This document shows positions 47,727-56,592 of a DNA stretch of 64,000 nt, piece by piece. The stretch spans positions 104,914-168,913 of the forward strand of contig NZ_MSIF01000018.1 in the NCBI RefSeq assembly GCF_001921215.1. The letters are read 5' to 3'. Every line of letters starts with the position of its first letter. Position 1 is the first letter of the stretch. A program made the translations under genes and the position numbers. The notes under the pieces were generated by a model. The model did not search any database and was not told the origin of the DNA. It saw nothing but the letters and a program-made list of their open reading frames with translations. Origin of the DNA: Actinophytocola xinjiangensis (GTDB lineage Bacteria > Actinomycetota > Actinomycetes > Mycobacteriales > Pseudonocardiaceae).

Positions 47727-50516
47727 ATGAGCGCCATCGCCACACCGACGCGCCCACGGGTCGAACACTGGACCAGCGGAGAACGTGTTCTCGGGATCGG
47801 CGTCGCGAGCCCGCGGCTGTCCTGGACCGTCCCTGACGCGGGCACGGGGTTCCGGCAGGTCGCCTACGAGGTGGAGGTCGCCGGCCCCGGTGGGCGGCAG
47901 GTCCACCTCGTCCGGTCCGCCGACCAGGTGCTGGTGCCCTGGCCGACGACACCTCTGGTCTCCCGTGAGCGGGTGACGGTGCGGGTCAGGGTCAGGGACA
48001 CCGAGTGGTCGCCGTGGAGCGACCCGGTGGAGGTGGAGACCGGTCTGCTCACGCCGGCCGACTGGTCCGCCGCGTTCGTCTCACCCGTGCCAACCGGCGA
48101 GGCGGACACCTCGTCCCCGGAGCTGACCTGCCGGATCACCGCGCCCGAGGACCTCGCCGCCGCGCGGCTCTACCTCACCGCCCACGGTGTGTACGTGCCG
48201 TTCCTCAACGGTGTGCGGATCGGCCAGGACCTGTTCGCACCCGGCTGGACCAGCTACGACCACCGGCTGCGTTACCAGACCTACGACGTCACCGAACTGC
48301 TGTGTCCCGGCGACAACACCCTGTCGGTGCTGCTCGGCAACGGCTGGTACCGGGGAAGACTCGGGTGGCGGGGTCAACGGGCGCTCTACGGCGACCGGCT
48401 GGCGCTGCTCGCCCAACTCGAACTCACCACCACGACCGGCGAGCGGCACGTTCACGGCACCGACGACACCTGGGTGGCGACCCCGAGCGGCATCCTCGCC
48501 GACGACCTCTACGACGGTCAGCGAACCGATCTGCGCCCACCCTCGGCCCGGCCGGCGGCGGTCGAACGGATCGACGCGGACCTGACCAGGCTGGTCGCAC
48601 CGGACGGGCCACCCGTGCGGGCGACCGAGACGCTGGCGCCGGTCACCGTCACCACCTCGCCGGCCGGCCGGACGGTCGTCGACTTCGGACAGAACCTGGT
48701 CGGCTGGGTACGGCTGCGGGTGCGCGGCGCCGCGGGCGACGAGGTGACCGTGCGGCACGCGGAGGTGCTGGAGAACGGAGAACTCGCGACCCGCCCGCTG
48801 CGCTCGGCGAAGGCCACCGACAGCTACCTGCTCGCGGGTGACACCGACGAGACCCTGGAGCCGCTGTTCACCTTCCACGGCTTCCGCTACGCCGAGATCA
48901 CCGGAACGGGGCCGATCGCCGCCGAGGACGTCACGGCCGTCGTGATCGGCACGGACCTGCTCCGCACCGGCTGGTTCTCCTCGTCCAGCCCGACGCTCGA
49001 CCGCTTCCACGAGAACGTGGTGTGGAGCATGCGCGGCAACTTCCTCGACGTGCCGACGGACTGCCCGCAGCGCGACGAACGCATGGGCTGGACCGGGGAC
49101 ATCCAGGTCTTCGGCCCGACCGCCACGTTCCTGTACGACTGTGCCGGCATGCTCACCTCCTGGCTCGCCGACCTCGCCGCGGACCAGCTCGAGGACGGTT
49201 CCGTGCCGTTCGTCGTGCCCGACGTGCTGCGCGACCGCAGTGCGTCGGCGGCCGCGTGGGGCGATGCCGCGGTGGCGCTGCCGTGGACGCTCTACCAGCG
49301 CACCGGTGACCTCGACCTGCTCGCCCGGCAGTTGCCGAGCATGTGCGCCTGGGTGGACCACCTCGCCGCCCTCGCCGGCGAGAACCATCTGTGGACCGGC
49401 GGGTTCCAGTACGGTGACTGGCTGGACCCCGACGCGCCGCCACAGCAGCCGGGGTTGGCCAAGGCGCACCCGGACGTCGTGGCCACCGCCCACCTGGCAC
49501 ACAGCGCCGAGATCCTCGCGCTGGCGTCGGCGGTGCTCGGCGAGGCCGACGCGGCCACCCGGTACGGCGGGATCGCCGCCGCGGTCCGCGAGGCGTTCGC
49601 CGCCGAGTACGTCACGGCCCACGGTCGCGTGCTCAGCGACTCGCCGACCGCCTACGCCATGGCCCTGTGCTGGAACCTGTTGCCCAGCGCGGCGCAGCGC
49701 GCCCACGCGGGTACACGGCTCGCGGATCTGGTGCGCGCCAGCGGTTTCCGGATCAGCACCGGGTTCGTCGGCACCCCGCTGATCTGTGACGCGCTGGTCT
49801 CGGCCGGCCAGTCGGAGTTGGCCTACCGACTGCTGACCCAGACCGGCTGCCCGTCGTGGCTGTACCCGGTGACGATGGGTGCCACCACGATCTGGGAACG
49901 GTGGGACAGCATGCTGCCCGACGGGTCGATCAATCCCGGTTCGATGACCTCGTTCAACCACTACGCGCTCGGCGCGGTCGCGGACTGGCTGCACCGCGGT
50001 GTCGCCGGGCTGGCGCCGGCCGCTCCCGGCTACCGCGCCATCCTCATCCGTCCGACCCCCACCCGCCAGCTCGACTTCGCCTCCGCCACACACCACACGC
50101 CCTACGGCCAGGCACACGCGTCCTGGCGGCGAACCGGCGATCAGCTGACGGTGCTGGCGACGGTTCCGGTCGGTGCGACCGCCACCGTCCACCTGCCGGG
50201 TGAGCCGGCCCGGCGGATCGTCGGACCCGGCCGGTACGAGTGGCGGCTGCCCGATCCGACGCCGGTCCCGCGGCCGCCGGGGCCGACGAGCACGATCCGG
50301 GACGTCTTCGACCACGTCGACACCTGGACGAGCGTGGTCGCCGCCGCGTGTGCCACGGAAGTCGTGTCCGGTGAGGTGGAACTGGCCAGGCGCCTGGCCC
50401 CGTACCTGGACGCTCCCGCGTCCGAACTCGTGTCCTGTCTGACCCGCGATCGTCCCGCCCCGGGCTCCGACGAGCTTCGAACGGCGCTCCACCCCGTTGT
50501 CCCGCAACGAGATTGA
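47727..50516 (+). CDS. Alpha-L-rhamnosidase, glycoside hydrolase family 78
   Basis: A 929-residue GH78 enzyme that removes terminal alpha-L-rhamnose from glycosides or oligosaccharides. Order: N-terminal beta domains with 'RLSWTVPDAGTGFRQVAYEV' and the Bac_rhamnosid_N segment 'AARLYLTAHGVYVPFLNGVR'; a jelly-roll with 'TVVDFGQNLVGWVRLRV'; the (alpha/alpha)6 catalytic domain with 'DVPTDCPQRDERMGWTGDIQ' near residue 440, the GH78 hallmark holding the catalytic acid; 'TTIWERWDSMLPDGSINPGS' with conserved Trp and Glu; and a C-terminal beta domain. No signal peptide, so it acts in the cytosol on imported oligosaccharides. The last ~65 residues beyond the usual end are an unrecognised helical extension. 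Confidence 0.93.
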   Translation: MSAIATPTRPRVEHWTSGERVLGIGVASPRLSWTVPDAGTGFRQVAYEVEVAGPGGRQVHLVRSADQVLVPWPTTPLVSRERVTVRVRVRDTEWSPWSDPVEVETGLLTPADWSAAFVSPVPTGEADTSSPELTCRITAPEDLAAARLYLTAHGVYVPFLNGVRIGQDLFAPGWTSYDHRLRYQTYDVTELLCPGDNTLSVLLGNGWYRGRLGWRGQRALYGDRLALLAQLELTTTTGERHVHGTDDTWVATPSGILADDLYDGQRTDLRPPSARPAAVERIDADLTRLVAPDGPPVRATETLAPVTVTTSPAGRTVVDFGQNLVGWVRLRVRGAAGDEVTVRHAEVLENGELATRPLRSAKATDSYLLAGDTDETLEPLFTFHGFRYAEITGTGPIAAEDVTAVVIGTDLLRTGWFSSSSPTLDRFHENVVWSMRGNFLDVPTDCPQRDERMGWTGDIQVFGPTATFLYDCAGMLTSWLADLAADQLEDGSVPFVVPDVLRDRSASAAAWGDAAVALPWTLYQRTGDLDLLARQLPSMCAWVDHLAALAGENHLWTGGFQYGDWLDPDAPPQQPGLAKAHPDVVATAHLAHSAEILALASAVLGEADAATRYGGIAAAVREAFAAEYVTAHGRVLSDSPTAYAMALCWNLLPSAAQRAHAGTRLADLVRASGFRISTGFVGTPLICDALVSAGQSELAYRLLTQTGCPSWLYPVTMGATTIWERWDSMLPDGSINPGSMTSFNHYALGAVADWLHRGVAGLAPAAPGYRAILIRPTPTRQLDFASATHHTPYGQAHASWRRTGDQLTVLATVPVGATATVHLPGEPARRIVGPGRYEWRLPDPTPVPRPPGPTSTIRDVFDHVDTWTSVVAAACATEVVSGEVELARRLAPYLDAPASELVSCLTRDRPAPGSDELRTALHPVVPQRD

Positions 50517-50522
50517 GGACTC

Positions 50523-52103
50523 ATGAACAGTTCCCTGTCCCGCAGGTCGATCCTCACCGCAGGCCTGGGCGTCGGCGTCGGTCTCACCGTCGGGTCGACG
50601 CTGGCCGGCGCCGACGCCTGGGCCACCGAGCCCGCGCCACAGGGCTCCCGCGCCCTGCCGGGTGACCCGTTCACCCTCGGCATCGCGTCGGGCGACCCGT
50701 CGCCGGACGGGTTCGTGCTCTGGACCCGGCTCGCGCTTGACCCGCTGGCCGACAACGGTTTCGGCGGCATGCCTGGGCGCGACCTCGTGGTGTCGTGGCA
50801 GATCTCCGACGAACCGTCCTTCCGCCGCGTGGTTCGGGCCGGCGCGGCGACCGCACGGGCGGACGCGGCACACAGCGTGCACGTCGAGGTGGCCGGGCTC
50901 GATCCGCGTCGGGACTACTGGTACCGATTCCGGCAGGGCAGGCATCTCTCGGCGGTCGGTCGCACCAGAACCGCACCCGCCGTCACCGACGGCGGCCCGG
51001 TCGCCCTCGCGCTCGCGTCCTGTTCGCACTGGGAGGAAGGGCTGTTCACCGCGTACGGCCACCTGGCGACCGAACCGGTCGACGCGGTGCTGCACCTTGG
51101 TGACTACATCTACGAGTACGCGCCGAACCCGAAGAACCCCGTACGCCAGCACGTCGGCCAGGAGAGCCGGGATCTGGCGGGCTACCGGCTGCGGCACGCG
51201 CTGTACAAGACCGACCAGGACCTCCAGGCCGCGCACGCCGCCGCACCCTGGATCGTCACCTGGGACGACCACGACATCGACAACGACTGGGCGGGCACGG
51301 AACCGGGCGTGCCAGAACCGGGCTTCATGGCGCGGCGTGCCGCGGCGGCGCAGGCGTACTACGAGAACATGCCGTTGCGCCGCACGTCGGTGCCCAGCGG
51401 GCCGGACATCCAGCTGTATCGCAGGCTGCGGTACGGCGGTCTGGTGAACCTGCACATGCTCGACACCCGCCAGTACCGGGACGACCAGGCGTGCGGCGGT
51501 GGCGGGCAGGCGGGCTGCGAGGCCCGGCTCGACCCGGCGCGCACGATACTCGGCGACGCCCAGGAGGCGTGGACGCTGGCCGGGATGGCTGCCTCCGATG
51601 CCCGTTGGGACGTGCTGGGCCAGCAGGTCTTCTTCACGCAGCGGGACGTGACCGCGGGTCCGGTGCAGACCGTGTCGATGGACACCTGGGACGGCTACGT
51701 GGCGTCCCGACAGCGGCTGCTCGGCGGGATCGCGGTGCGGGACGTGGAGAACCTGGTGGTGTTCACCGGCGACATCCACCGCCACTTCATGAGTGAGATC
51801 ACCACGAACTTCGACGACCCCGACGCGCGGCGGGTGGGCGTCGAGGTGGTCACCACGTCGATCTCCTCGGGCGGCAACGGGGCCGACCGGGACTCCACGA
51901 CCGACACCTACCTGCGGGAGAACCCGCACCTGAAGTTCGTCAACTCGCAGCGGGGGTACGCCGTGACCCGGTTCACCGACGAGCACATGCACACCGACTT
52001 CCGCATTGTGCCCTATGTGGACACTCCGGGGGCTCCGGTGTCGACCAGGGCCTCGTTCGTCGTCGAGTCCGGTGAGTCCGTCGCACATCGGGTGGGTGCG
52101 TGA
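50523..52103 (+). CDS. Tat-exported PhoD-like alkaline phosphatase/phosphodiesterase
   Basis: A 526-residue exported metallophosphoesterase. The twin-arginine signal is 'SRRSILTAGLGVGVGLTVGS' with cleavage near 'GADAWA'. A PhoD N-terminal fibronectin-like domain follows ('FTLGIASGDPSPDGFVLWTR'), then the catalytic domain with 'LALASCSHWEEGLFTAYGHL', 'DAVLHLGDYIYEYAPNPKNP', 'VTWDDHDIDNDWAG' and 'VVFTGDIHRHFMSEI', the metal ligands of PhoD (Ca/Fe enzymes acting on phosphodiesters). It lies 6 bases after the rhamnosidase gene and overlaps the next gene, so it belongs to the sugar operon although its link to that pathway is unclear; release of phosphate from teichoic-acid-like or glycolipid material is one possibility. 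Confidence 0.92.
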   Translation: MNSSLSRRSILTAGLGVGVGLTVGSTLAGADAWATEPAPQGSRALPGDPFTLGIASGDPSPDGFVLWTRLALDPLADNGFGGMPGRDLVVSWQISDEPSFRRVVRAGAATARADAAHSVHVEVAGLDPRRDYWYRFRQGRHLSAVGRTRTAPAVTDGGPVALALASCSHWEEGLFTAYGHLATEPVDAVLHLGDYIYEYAPNPKNPVRQHVGQESRDLAGYRLRHALYKTDQDLQAAHAAAPWIVTWDDHDIDNDWAGTEPGVPEPGFMARRAAAAQAYYENMPLRRTSVPSGPDIQLYRRLRYGGLVNLHMLDTRQYRDDQACGGGGQAGCEARLDPARTILGDAQEAWTLAGMAASDARWDVLGQQVFFTQRDVTAGPVQTVSMDTWDGYVASRQRLLGGIAVRDVENLVVFTGDIHRHFMSEITTNFDDPDARRVGVEVVTTSISSGGNGADRDSTTDTYLRENPHLKFVNSQRGYAVTRFTDEHMHTDFRIVPYVDTPGAPVSTRASFVVESGESVAHRVGA

Positions 52104-53575
52104 TGGCTGTCCCGCTGACCGACGCGACCGTGTCCGGGCTGAACCGTTCGGTCGCGGTGCCGAGCTATGACCGTTCCACACTGACGCCGGGTATCGTCCA
52201 CATCGGAGTCGGCGGATTTCACCGCGCCCATCAGGCGATGTACCTCGACCGGCTGCTGGAGCAGGGTCGCGCGCGCGACTGGGCGATCCGGGGCCTGGGT
52301 GTGCTGCCGTCCGACGCCCGGATGCGTGACGCACTGACCGCGCAGAACGGTCTCTACACCCTGGTGGTCAAACATCCCGACGGGACGACGGAACCGCGGA
52401 TCATCGGCTCCGTCGTGGATTGTCAGCTGGCGTCGGACGACCAGCAGGCCGCGGTCGAACTGCTGGCGAACCCGGCGACGAGGATCGTGTCACTCACCAT
52501 CACCGAGGGCGGTTACCACGTCAACCCGGTCACGGGCGAGTTCGATCCGTCGGACCCGCGGATCGCCGCGGACCTCGGCCAGAACGCGTTGCCGGTCACC
52601 GCCTTCGGCTACCTGACCGAGGCGCTGCGGCGGCGGAGGGATCGCGGGATCAGCCCGTTCACGGTGCTCAGCTGCGACAACATCGCGCACAACGGCGACG
52701 TCGCGGCCCGGATGCTGGTCGCCTTCGCCACCGCCCGCGATGCCGCGCTCGGCGCGTGGATCAGGGCGAACGTGCCGTTCCCGAACTCCATGGTCGATCG
52801 GATCACGCCGGCCACCACGGACGCCGACCGGGAGTCGCTGGCCAGCGGGTTCGGGGTCGAGGACCGGTGGCCGGTGGTGTGCGAGCCGTTCACCCAGTGG
52901 GTGATCGAGGACCGGTTCGCGTGCGGGAGGCCGCCGTGGGAGGAGGTGGGGGCGCAGATCGTCGCGGACGTCACGCCGTACGAGCTGATGAAGCTCCGCC
53001 TGCTCAACGCCAGCCACCAGGCGCTCTGCTATTTCGGTTACCTGGCCGGGTACCGGTTGGTGCACGACGTCTGTTCCGACGAGCTGTTCTCGTCGTTTCT
53101 GTTGGCCTACATGGGCCGGGAGGCGAGGCCGACCCTGCCCCCGGTGCCCGGCGTCGACCTCGACGCCTACCAGACCACGTTGATCGAGCGTTTCTCCAAC
53201 ATCCACATACGAGACACGGTCGCCCGACTGTGCGCGGAGTCCTCCGACCGGATTCCGCAGTGGCTGTTGCCCGTGGTGCGCACCAATCTCGAGCGAGGCG
53301 GCGAGATCCGCCTGTCGGCGGCGATCGTGGCGAGTTGGGCGCGCTACGCCGAAGCCGTCGACGAGCAGGGACAACCGATCGAGGTGGTGGACCGCCTGGC
53401 CCCCCGCCTACGAACCGCGGCCCGCGCTGACGGCCTGACCTTCCTCCGCGACCGCGAACTGTTCGGCGACCTCGCTGACGACGACCGCTTCAGCACGGAG
53501 TACCTCCGGGCCCGCGAGTCCCTCAACCGCCACGGCGCCCGCGCGACCCTCCGAGGGCTGATGAGCACGGGGTGA
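52103..53575 (+). CDS. Mannitol dehydrogenase family oxidoreductase, possibly fructuronate reductase
   Basis: A 490-residue long-chain dehydrogenase. N-terminal Rossmann part: 'IVHIGVGGFHRAHQAMYLD'; catalytic region 'YELMKLRLLNASHQALCYF' contains the conserved K...NxxH residues; 'CEPFTQWVIEDRFACGRPPW' is a strongly conserved segment of the family. Members reduce D-mannose/fructose to mannitol, or interconvert fructuronate/tagaturonate and mannonate/altronate (UxuB, UxaB). In an operon for a rhamnosylated substrate and with a uronate dehydrogenase elsewhere in the window, fructuronate reductase is plausible but not proven. ATG 52103 overlaps the phosphatase stop (TGATG); GTG 52100 is possible. 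Last gene of the operon. Confidence 0.88.
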   Translation: MAVPLTDATVSGLNRSVAVPSYDRSTLTPGIVHIGVGGFHRAHQAMYLDRLLEQGRARDWAIRGLGVLPSDARMRDALTAQNGLYTLVVKHPDGTTEPRIIGSVVDCQLASDDQQAAVELLANPATRIVSLTITEGGYHVNPVTGEFDPSDPRIAADLGQNALPVTAFGYLTEALRRRRDRGISPFTVLSCDNIAHNGDVAARMLVAFATARDAALGAWIRANVPFPNSMVDRITPATTDADRESLASGFGVEDRWPVVCEPFTQWVIEDRFACGRPPWEEVGAQIVADVTPYELMKLRLLNASHQALCYFGYLAGYRLVHDVCSDELFSSFLLAYMGREARPTLPPVPGVDLDAYQTTLIERFSNIHIRDTVARLCAESSDRIPQWLLPVVRTNLERGGEIRLSAAIVASWARYAEAVDEQGQPIEVVDRLAPRLRTAARADGLTFLRDRELFGDLADDDRFSTEYLRARESLNRHGARATLRGLMSTG

Positions 53576-54032
53576 TCCGGGACATCGCCGGCGCGACGGA
53601 TCGAGGCCGCCAAGGGACCGTCGCCAGGATCGCCGTCGAGGAGATCGGCGACCAGTCCCTGCATCGGGAGAAGAGCGACGCGACGCCTGTGCACCAGGAT
53701 CAACCTGATGAAGCCGTAACACTTCCGCTCACCACGGAAACACGGCGCGCGGTGACCCTGTCCCCCATCAGCATGGACGACGAAGTACTCGCTCCAGCTG
53801 CCCATGCGGTCGCGCAGCAGGTCGTACTGCTCGGGGTCGCGGCGGGCGTCGGCCATGGTCTCGGGGTTGGCAGGTGATCGTGATCGGGGAGTGAGACCCG
53901 TTCATCGTCATTGTGACTACCGAGCGTGCCCGACGTCCGCTCCTCGAACCGCGGATCACGCACTGCGCGGTTGACCAGGTGTGCGGGCGGCGGGAGCCGC
54001 ATCTGCTGCCACAGCCACGTCCGGGTGGATGC
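53576..54032. other. Region without a recognisable gene
   Basis: About 460 bases after the sugar operon. Open frames exist on both strands (for example a minus-strand frame starting 'MADARRDPEQYDLLRDRMGS' at 53856 that runs into the dehydrogenase gene) but none has a believable end, ribosome-binding site or known domain. It may contain decayed coding sequence. I see no promoter, repeat or RNA structure here. Confidence 0.5.
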
Positions 54033-54464
54033 TCAGGCGAGCTCGAACAACTCGGTCTTGGTGTCGAATCTGACTACGGAATCACTGTCACCGGGCGATG
54101 CGGTATATCCGAATCGGACGCCATAGACTGCCGCGGCTCGCACGACTCCCTCATCATCGACAAATACGAACACCGTACCCATCGTGTTGAGGTACGAGGG
54201 CGGCAGATCCAACGAATAGCCCACTTCGTCCTCAACCGACTCAGGGATGAGCGATTCCATATCAAATACATGGACGGCAGTCCAGTCACCAGGGACCAAA
54301 TCCTTCATGCGTTGCTGTCCGCCATTATTGCGAATTGTATCCAACTGTTCGGCGAGCGCTTCGGGATCGTTCTCGACTGGCGCACCCGCCGACGCACATG
54401 AAACTCCGCACAGTCCTGTGGCCACCATGACGACAATTTCCACCACAAGGGTTCGCCAGTTCAC
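54033..54464 (-). CDS. Small predicted lipoprotein in a low-GC patch
   Basis: A 143-residue exported protein: N-terminal hydrophobic segment 'LVVEIVVMVATGLCGVSC' with a lipobox-like Cys near residue 23, then an acidic globular domain with 'DPEALAEQLDTIRNNGGQQR', 'DWTAVHVFDMESLIPESVED' and 'TVFVFVDDEGVVRAAAVYGV'. GTG 54464 follows TAGGAGAAGT, a strong ribosome-binding site; a longer frame begins at ATG 54485. Codons often end in A or T, unlike every neighbouring gene, so it was probably acquired. It lies directly after the remnant at 54472-54672, overlapping it only if the longer start is used. The domain's function is unknown; an immunity-type lipoprotein is one possibility. Confidence 0.65.
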   Translation of the reverse strand: MNWRTLVVEIVVMVATGLCGVSCASAGAPVENDPEALAEQLDTIRNNGGQQRMKDLVPGDWTAVHVFDMESLIPESVEDEVGYSLDLPPSYLNTMGTVFVFVDDEGVVRAAAVYGVRFGYTASPGDSDSVVRFDTKTELFELA

Positions 54465-54471
54465 ACTTCTC

Positions 54472-54672
54472 CTAGTCGTACCCATATCCGCCTTCGTGAT
54501 ATTTCTCCAACACCGCCAGCCAGTCTACTTCATCACCAGCGGCCTGACTGAAGGCATATTGGTCACCACGGATAGCCGTGCGGCCATTGTTGGAACTCTC
54601 AATCTTCGGCCCCTTTGGGCCGTCAGGAATGCGTCCGGCATCAAACGTCGCCTTTTCAGCTGCCGCCGGTCG
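54472..54672 (-). pseudogene. C-terminal fragment of an unidentified protein in the low-GC patch
   Basis: A coherent protein end, 'KATFDAGRIPDGPKGPKIES' through 'GDEVDWLAVLEKYHEGGYGY', followed by a stop 7 bases before the lipoprotein GTG. Codon use is as AT-leaning as in that gene. Upstream of ~54680 the sequence returns to high-GC non-coding character and no start is found, so only the last ~66 residues survive. The arrangement (tail of a larger secreted or toxin-like gene followed by a small lipoprotein) resembles an effector/immunity junction, which is speculation. Confidence 0.5.
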
Positions 54673-54966
54673 CCCTGACGAGGGTAGGCGTGCTCGGTGG
54701 CGCGGCTGGCGGGAACGGTCTCGGTCACCGGCTCTCGTTCGCGAGTACACGTGGACCTCGCGCTGATCACCGCGCGGCTCACCGGCGCCGACGTGATCCA
54801 CTGTGGACTGTCTGGCCACGACACCCGCCCGCCAGCCAGCACACCCGACCGCGCTCACGCAGATGACTCCGCTCGTGACACACCGGCGTCGTTGGTGGTC
54901 TTTGATACAAAGGACGTGAAGGAACGGGACGGGTGGAGGTGAAGCGGCTCCCGCACGGGCCGTCAC

Positions 54967-56592
54967 GTGAACAAGGGCGAACTGGACGTCACGCCGGGCC
55001 TGGCGAGTTCCGGTCCGGGTTGGTCGGACGTGCCGGTGCCGGTCGTGGTGGTCGACCACGGCGGGACCGTCAGCGAGGTGAGCCCCGCCGGGCGTGACCT
55101 GCTGCCGGAGGTGGCCGTCGGCTCGGCGCTCGTGGAGGGTGTTCCAGCCTGGTTCTGGGACGCCCACCTCCGTGTTTCAGCTGGTCACGACGTCGCGGAT
55201 GCCGCGACAGGACCCCTCGGTGAGCGTGTGGTCACCGCCCACCCGGTGCGGCACGCGGGCGGTGTCGCCTGGTGGCTCGCCGATTCCACCGCCCAGGAGC
55301 ACCTGCGGCTTGAGCGCCGACGCACGGAATTCCTCACCGCCGCGTCATCCGCCCTGCTCGCGTCCCTGAACCCGGACCGGTGCATGGAGATGACCGCCGA
55401 GCTCGCCACCACCTACCTCGCCGACGCGGCACTGGTCATCACCCCCGGCCACCAGGGCGCCCACACGATGGTGTCGTGCTCGCGGGGCGAGCGGCCGGTG
55501 CGTGACCGGCGTGTCATCGACCCCGAGGTCGTGCCAGGCCTCGGCGAGGCACTCAGGGGGTTCCCCACCGTGCCGCCTCGGTGGATCGAGCCCTCCGGCG
55601 CCCCGGAGTGGCTGGTACCACCCGGTGTCGGCGCGGTCGGCTCGCTGGTCGTGCTGCCGTTGCCGGGCCATGGGGCGCCCGCGGGTGCGCTGGTGCTGCG
55701 GCGCCGTCAACTGGCCGCGTTCAGCGAGGACGAACAGCTGTGTGCTCGGTTGTTCGCGGCCAGGGCGGGGGCCGCCCTGGCCGCCGTCCACGTCCACGCC
55801 GAGCAGGCCGCCATCACCGAGGTGCTGATGCGTGACCTGTTGCCGCCCCCGTTGCGGGAGGTCGGCGGGATCGAGTTCGCTGGCCGGTACCGCGCCGCGC
55901 TGGACACCGACCAGGTCGGCGGCGACTTCTACGACGTGCACCCGGTCGACGACGAGCGGGCCGAGACCCTGGCCGTCCTCGGCGACGTGTGCGGAAAGGG
56001 CCTGGAGGCCGCCGTTCTCACCGGTAAGATCCGCACCACTCTGCGGGCACTGCTGCCGGAGGCCGACGATCACGGACGTCTCCTGACCCTGCTCAACGAC
56101 GCGTTGTTGAGCAGCGGCAACACCCGGTTCGCCACGCTTGTGCTGGCCTCGGCGGTCCGTGACGGCACCAGCGTGCGCCTGCGGCTGACCGCGGCCGGAC
56201 ATCCGCCGCCGATGGTGGTGCGGGCGAGCGGCGAGGTCGAGGAGGTCGACACCAGCGGCATGCTGGTCGGCCTGGTGCCGACCGTGCGATCACGCACCGC
56301 GACCGTGACGCTGGCGCCCGGCGAGACCTGCCTGCTCTACACCGACGGCATCACCGAGGCTCGGGGCGGGCCGTTCGGCGCCGAGGTGTTCGGCGAGGAA
56401 CGGCTGCGTGAGGCACTCGCGGAGTGCGGCGGCCTACCCGGTGAGGCGATCGTCGAGCGGATCCACATGCTCGCGACGCAGTGGGCGGGCAACCGCGTCC
56501 ACGACGACGTGGCGCTGCTCGCGATCACCGCCGCCCGCAGCCAGCACCTCAGCGCGGTCGGCGGGCACGGACCGGGGCGCTTCACCAGATGA
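54967..56592 (+). CDS. PAS/GAF-domain SpoIIE-type serine phosphatase
   Basis: A 541-residue PP2C phosphatase of the SpoIIE/RsbU class, which dephosphorylates anti-anti-sigma (STAS) proteins. Residues ~15-110 look like a PAS domain ('VPVPVVVVDHGGTVSEVSPA'); ~125-290 a GAF domain ('LTAASSALLASLNPDRCMEM', 'VGSLVVLPLPGHGAPAGALV'); ~295-525 the phosphatase with 'DTDQVGGDFYDVHPVDD', 'LAVLGDVCGKGLEAAVLTGK', 'AAGHPPPMVV', 'CLLYTDGITEARGGPFG' and 'VHDDVALLAITA', all metal-binding Asp positions intact. GTG 54967 is the earliest start; its ribosome-binding site is weak. The stop overlaps the B12-sensor gene (ATGA), implying a coupled sensor-phosphatase unit. Confidence 0.9.
   Translation: MNKGELDVTPGLASSGPGWSDVPVPVVVVDHGGTVSEVSPAGRDLLPEVAVGSALVEGVPAWFWDAHLRVSAGHDVADAATGPLGERVVTAHPVRHAGGVAWWLADSTAQEHLRLERRRTEFLTAASSALLASLNPDRCMEMTAELATTYLADAALVITPGHQGAHTMVSCSRGERPVRDRRVIDPEVVPGLGEALRGFPTVPPRWIEPSGAPEWLVPPGVGAVGSLVVLPLPGHGAPAGALVLRRRQLAAFSEDEQLCARLFAARAGAALAAVHVHAEQAAITEVLMRDLLPPPLREVGGIEFAGRYRAALDTDQVGGDFYDVHPVDDERAETLAVLGDVCGKGLEAAVLTGKIRTTLRALLPEADDHGRLLTLLNDALLSSGNTRFATLVLASAVRDGTSVRLRLTAAGHPPPMVVRASGEVEEVDTSGMLVGLVPTVRSRTATVTLAPGETCLLYTDGITEARGGPFGAEVFGEERLREALAECGGLPGEAIVERIHMLATQWAGNRVHDDVALLAITAARSQHLSAVGGHGPGRFTR

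Noticed and set aside
48081..52334. 1417-codon minus-strand open frame across the rhamnosidase and PhoD genes
   Set aside because: Antisense shadow of two well-supported enzymes; Arg/Gly/Val-rich with no recognisable domain.
53344..53856. Minus-strand frame beginning 'MADARRDPEQYDLL' after the sugar operon
   Set aside because: The first residues look protein-like but the frame runs into the dehydrogenase gene and turns into Arg/Ser-rich shadow; no domain or convincing ribosome-binding site, so left as unassigned.
54697..54942. Plus-strand 81-codon frame upstream of the SpoIIE gene
   Set aside because: Contains 'DLALITARLTGADVIHCGLS', which looks plausible, but there is no family match I recognise, no ribosome-binding site and the end is low-complexity. 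Not enough to call a gene.
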